Of a stretch of 17,161 bases of DNA, positions 15,108 through 17,161 are shown in pieces (the first letter of the stretch is position 1; every line of letters starts with the position of its first letter). Source of the DNA: Actinomycetota bacterium (GTDB lineage Bacteria; Actinomycetota; Actinomycetes; Nanopelagicales; Nanopelagicaceae); assembly GCA_009924185.1 (NCBI GenBank), contig RFSC01000006.1, forward strand, positions 1 to 17,161, written 5' to 3'. The notes below the pieces were generated by a model. The model was given only the letters and a program-made list of their open reading frames with translations, was not told where the DNA came from and searched no databases. A program made the position numbers and the translations under genes.

Positions 15108-16202
15108 TTACTTTGTTCCTGTAATGGTGGCGGAACCCACTACCCGATCACCATCATAAATAACCATCGCCTGACCAGGGGCCAATCCGTAAATTGGTTC
15201 ATCGACAACTGCAACTAAGTTTTCAATCCCTGCATCAAGGCGACGGAAATAGCTGCAGGCGTGAGGTGTGCCATGAGCCCTTACCTGAACAAAGCCCCTA
15301 TTTGGTTGAGTTTCAGTGGCTTCTGGAGTTGGTCCACACCAAATTGGAGTTGCTCCATAAATCTCATCAATTGCCAGTGCATCTCTATTACCTACCACCA
15401 CGGTATTGGTCACCGGCTCTATCTTTAATACATATCTCGGTTCTCCACCTTTAGCCGGAACAGTTAGTCCCAAACCTTTGCGCTGCCCAATTGTGTATGT
15501 ATAGGCGCCTTTGTGTTCGCCTAACTTGTTTCCATTTTCATCAACAATTGGGCCAATCTCGCTACCTAATCTCTCACGCAACCAACCCGCGTTATCTCCC
15601 GAAGGAACGAAACAAATGTCATGACTATCGGGCTTTAATGCCACAGAAAGGCCACGCGCCTTAGCTTCAACTCTTACATTGTCCTTTGTGGTGTCGCCTA
15701 GCGGAAAGTACGCGCCCTGAATTTGTGTACGATTTAAAACCGCCAAAACATAAGATTGATCTTTCCCGGGATCCACCGCTCGATACAGCAATCTGCCATC
15801 TACTGTATCTCTGGTCCGTGCATAATGACCGGTGACTACTCCATCAAAACCCATCGCTTGTGCGCGATCAAGAACCGCTGCAAATTTAATCTTTTCATTG
15901 CAACGCAGGCATGGATTTGGAGTATTGCCAGCTGCGTACTCTGACAAGAAATTCTCAACTACACCTTCGTGAAACTCATCTGACATATCCCAGATATAGA
16001 AAGGTATTCCAATTACATCTGCAGCTCTTCTTGCATCATGAGAGTCTTCAATGGTGCAACAGCCTCGCGCTCCAGATCGATACTTCTTGGGATTTTTTGA
16101 GAGCGCAAGGTGAACGCCAATGATGTCGTGACCCGCCTCTTTAGCGCGTGCGGCAGCAACTGCAGAGTCAACTCCTCCACTCATTGCTGCAATTAATTTC
16201 AT
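15108..16202 (-). CDS. mnmA: tRNA-specific 2-thiouridylase MnmA
   Basis: A 364-residue enzyme with the PP-loop ATP motif SGGVDSAVAA (8–17), catalytic Cys101 in NPCLRCNEKIKF and the second active Cys197 in HDICFVP; both cysteines needed for sulfur transfer are present. The C-terminal part has the family motifs YTIGQRKGLG and the beta-barrel ending APGQAMVIYDGDRVVGSATI. It puts sulfur on C2 of wobble U34 in tRNA-Lys, -Glu and -Gln, with sulfur from a cysteine desulfurase, whose gene lies 12 bp upstream. In actinobacteria without a full Tus relay the desulfurase is thought to supply sulfur directly. ATG 16202 has only a weak purine-rich ribosome binding site (GAGAAG…GGGCAG). Confidence 0.96.
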   Translation of the reverse strand: MKLIAAMSGGVDSAVAAARAKEAGHDIIGVHLALSKNPKKYRSGARGCCTIEDSHDARRAADVIGIPFYIWDMSDEFHEGVVENFLSEYAAGNTPNPCLRCNEKIKFAAVLDRAQAMGFDGVVTGHYARTRDTVDGRLLYRAVDPGKDQSYVLAVLNRTQIQGAYFPLGDTTKDNVRVEAKARGLSVALKPDSHDICFVPSGDNAGWLRERLGSEIGPIVDENGNKLGEHKGAYTYTIGQRKGLGLTVPAKGGEPRYVLKIEPVTNTVVVGNRDALAIDEIYGATPIWCGPTPEATETQPNRGFVQVRAHGTPHACSYFRRLDAGIENLVAVVDEPIYGLAPGQAMVIYDGDRVVGSATITGTK

Positions 16203-16214
16203 CTGCCCGCTTCT

Positions 16215-17161
16215 CTATTTGGAGACTGAGTTAGCTACTGAATACGCCGCACGTGCTCGTTCGATAACCCGCTTGATACATGTGCGAAGATATTCGATAT
16301 CACTGTCGGTATTTGTAATTCCAAGCGAGAATCGCAGCGAAGAGCGGGCCTGCGCCTCACTTTTGCCCATAGCCAGCAAAACATGGCTAGCCTCCTGCAC
16401 CCCTGCACTACAAGCAGATCCGGTAGAGCAGGCAATCCCCTCAGCATCGAAAAGCACGAGCAATGAGTCACTTTCGGTTTTCGGGAAGGTGATGTTTGCA
16501 ATTCCAGGCAAGGTTTGTCCATCAAGCACGCCATTTAATGTTGCATCGGGAATCTGCTCTTGAATCGCAGAAATCAACCTTCTACGTAAATCAGATACCC
16601 GTTTGTGGTTTGCCTCCATGTCACGCACCGCAGCTTGGGCGGCTGCTACAAATGCGGAGATTCCTGCGGTATTCAATGTTCCACTTCTAATGTCACGCTC
16701 TTGGCCACCACCATGCAGCAATGGGGTTATGTCTACGCCTTTTTGTAGCACCAACGCACCAACTCCAATTGGTCCGCCGATTTTGTGGGCGCTAATTGTT
16801 AAAGCAAATACCCCAAGATCTTTGAAAGAAAGTGGGACCTTTCCAAAACTTTGTACCGCATCGGTATGCACTGGAATCCCAAAGCGTTTTGCGATTTCAG
16901 CAATCTCTTTGATTGGCTGAATGGTGCCAATCTCATTATTGGCATGCAGAATGCTAATTACCGCAACCTCTGGCCCTCGTTGATTTAAGAGAGTTTCTAA
17001 CTCATTAATCTGTAAATAACCTTGAGAGTCAACCGGAATCTGAACCAACTCTGCGCCGTTGAATTCTCTCAACCAAATTGCTGGATCCAAGATGGCATGA
17101 TGTTCAAAGGCAGAGATGACAACAATTTTTCGATTGGCATCTTCCTGATTACGCTGCCAGT
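16215..17161 (-). CDS. Cysteine desulfurase (IscS/NifS family), 5' end outside window
   Basis: A class V aminotransferase-fold, PLP-dependent enzyme, open to the right edge of the window; about 315 residues are visible and an estimated 60–80 N-terminal residues are missing. The frame stays open upstream of the TTG at 17090 and continues with the family motif SAFEHHAILDP, so 17090 is not a real start. Key residues are the PLP-binding Lys in ISAHKIGGPIG (codon 16784–16782), HTDAVQ with the PLP-contacting Asp, RSGTLN and the catalytic Cys in STGSACSAG (codon 16412–16410). It releases sulfur from cysteine as an enzyme persulfide. Being immediately upstream of mnmA, it most likely feeds tRNA thiolation and perhaps Fe-S assembly. 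Whether it should be called iscS or nifS cannot be decided from this part. Confidence 0.95.
   Translation of the reverse strand, partial: WQRNQEDANRKIVVISAFEHHAILDPAIWLREFNGAELVQIPVDSQGYLQINELETLLNQRGPEVAVISILHANNEIGTIQPIKEIAEIAKRFGIPVHTDAVQSFGKVPLSFKDLGVFALTISAHKIGGPIGVGALVLQKGVDITPLLHGGGQERDIRSGTLNTAGISAFVAAAQAAVRDMEANHKRVSDLRRRLISAIQEQIPDATLNGVLDGQTLPGIANITFPKTESDSLLVLFDAEGIACSTGSACSAGVQEASHVLLAMGKSEAQARSSLRFSLGITNTDSDIEYLRTCIKRVIERARAAYSVANSVSK

Noticed and set aside
16219..16563. 114-residue plus-strand open frame opposite the cysteine desulfurase
   Set aside because: It lies wholly within a conserved gene on the other strand, and its composition reflects that gene in antisense.
17088..17090. 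TTG at 17090 as the start of the cysteine desulfurase
   Set aside because: The frame continues upstream to the window edge with conserved family residues (EHHAILDP).
1..17161. Mobile elements, CRISPR, phage, toxin–antitoxin or defence genes
   Set aside because: The frames and gaps were read for transposase-like proteins, regularly spaced repeats, integrase or effector motifs, and none was found; every substantial stretch is explained by core genes.

Overview
The window is a stretch of ordinary bacterial housekeeping chromosome. It holds 17 protein genes and one tRNA, all on the minus strand, with no gap between genes longer than about 120 bp. The gene order (nadD–rsfS–histidine phosphatase … leuS–comEA–comEC–holA–rpsT–lepA–hemW … hrcA) is a classic actinobacterial arrangement. 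The base composition is moderate (roughly mid-40s % GC by eye, not computed), far below Streptomyces or Mycobacterium, and the genes are tightly packed with many 0–25 bp junctions or overlaps. Together this suggests a streamlined, low-GC planktonic actinobacterium such as the freshwater acI/Nanopelagicales group. That placement is inference from gene order and composition only.

In the direction of transcription (high to low coordinates): (1) 17161–13060 holds a cysteine desulfurase (5' end outside the window), mnmA and ligA. The first two cooperate in 2-thiolation of tRNA wobble uridine, and ligA is the replicative NAD-dependent ligase. (2) 13043–11183 holds a 52-residue single-pass membrane protein, nadD (NAD synthesis), rsfS (ribosome silencing), a histidine phosphatase (GpmB-like, possibly the mycobacterial GpgP equivalent) and tRNA-Ala(GGC). 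(3) 11155–7731 holds a short-chain dehydrogenase and leuS. (4) 7650–4020 holds comEA, comEC and holA (DNA uptake across the membrane, and the DNA polymerase III delta subunit). (5) 3898–1 holds rpsT (own predicted promoter), lepA, hemW, a DoxX-like membrane protein and the start of hrcA (heat-shock repressor).

There is no mobile element, CRISPR array, phage gene, toxin–antitoxin pair or defence gene, and I do not claim a new system. The points most worth checking are: comEC appears to start at a non-canonical ATA codon placed correctly behind a perfect Shine–Dalgarno, with an 11-bp terminator-like hairpin starting at that codon; ComEC has a strongly shortened OB-fold region; a perfect 9-bp inverted repeat overlaps the predicted rpsT promoter; an easily missed 52-residue membrane protein precedes nadD; and two gene clusters that are far apart in Mycobacterium are joined here.
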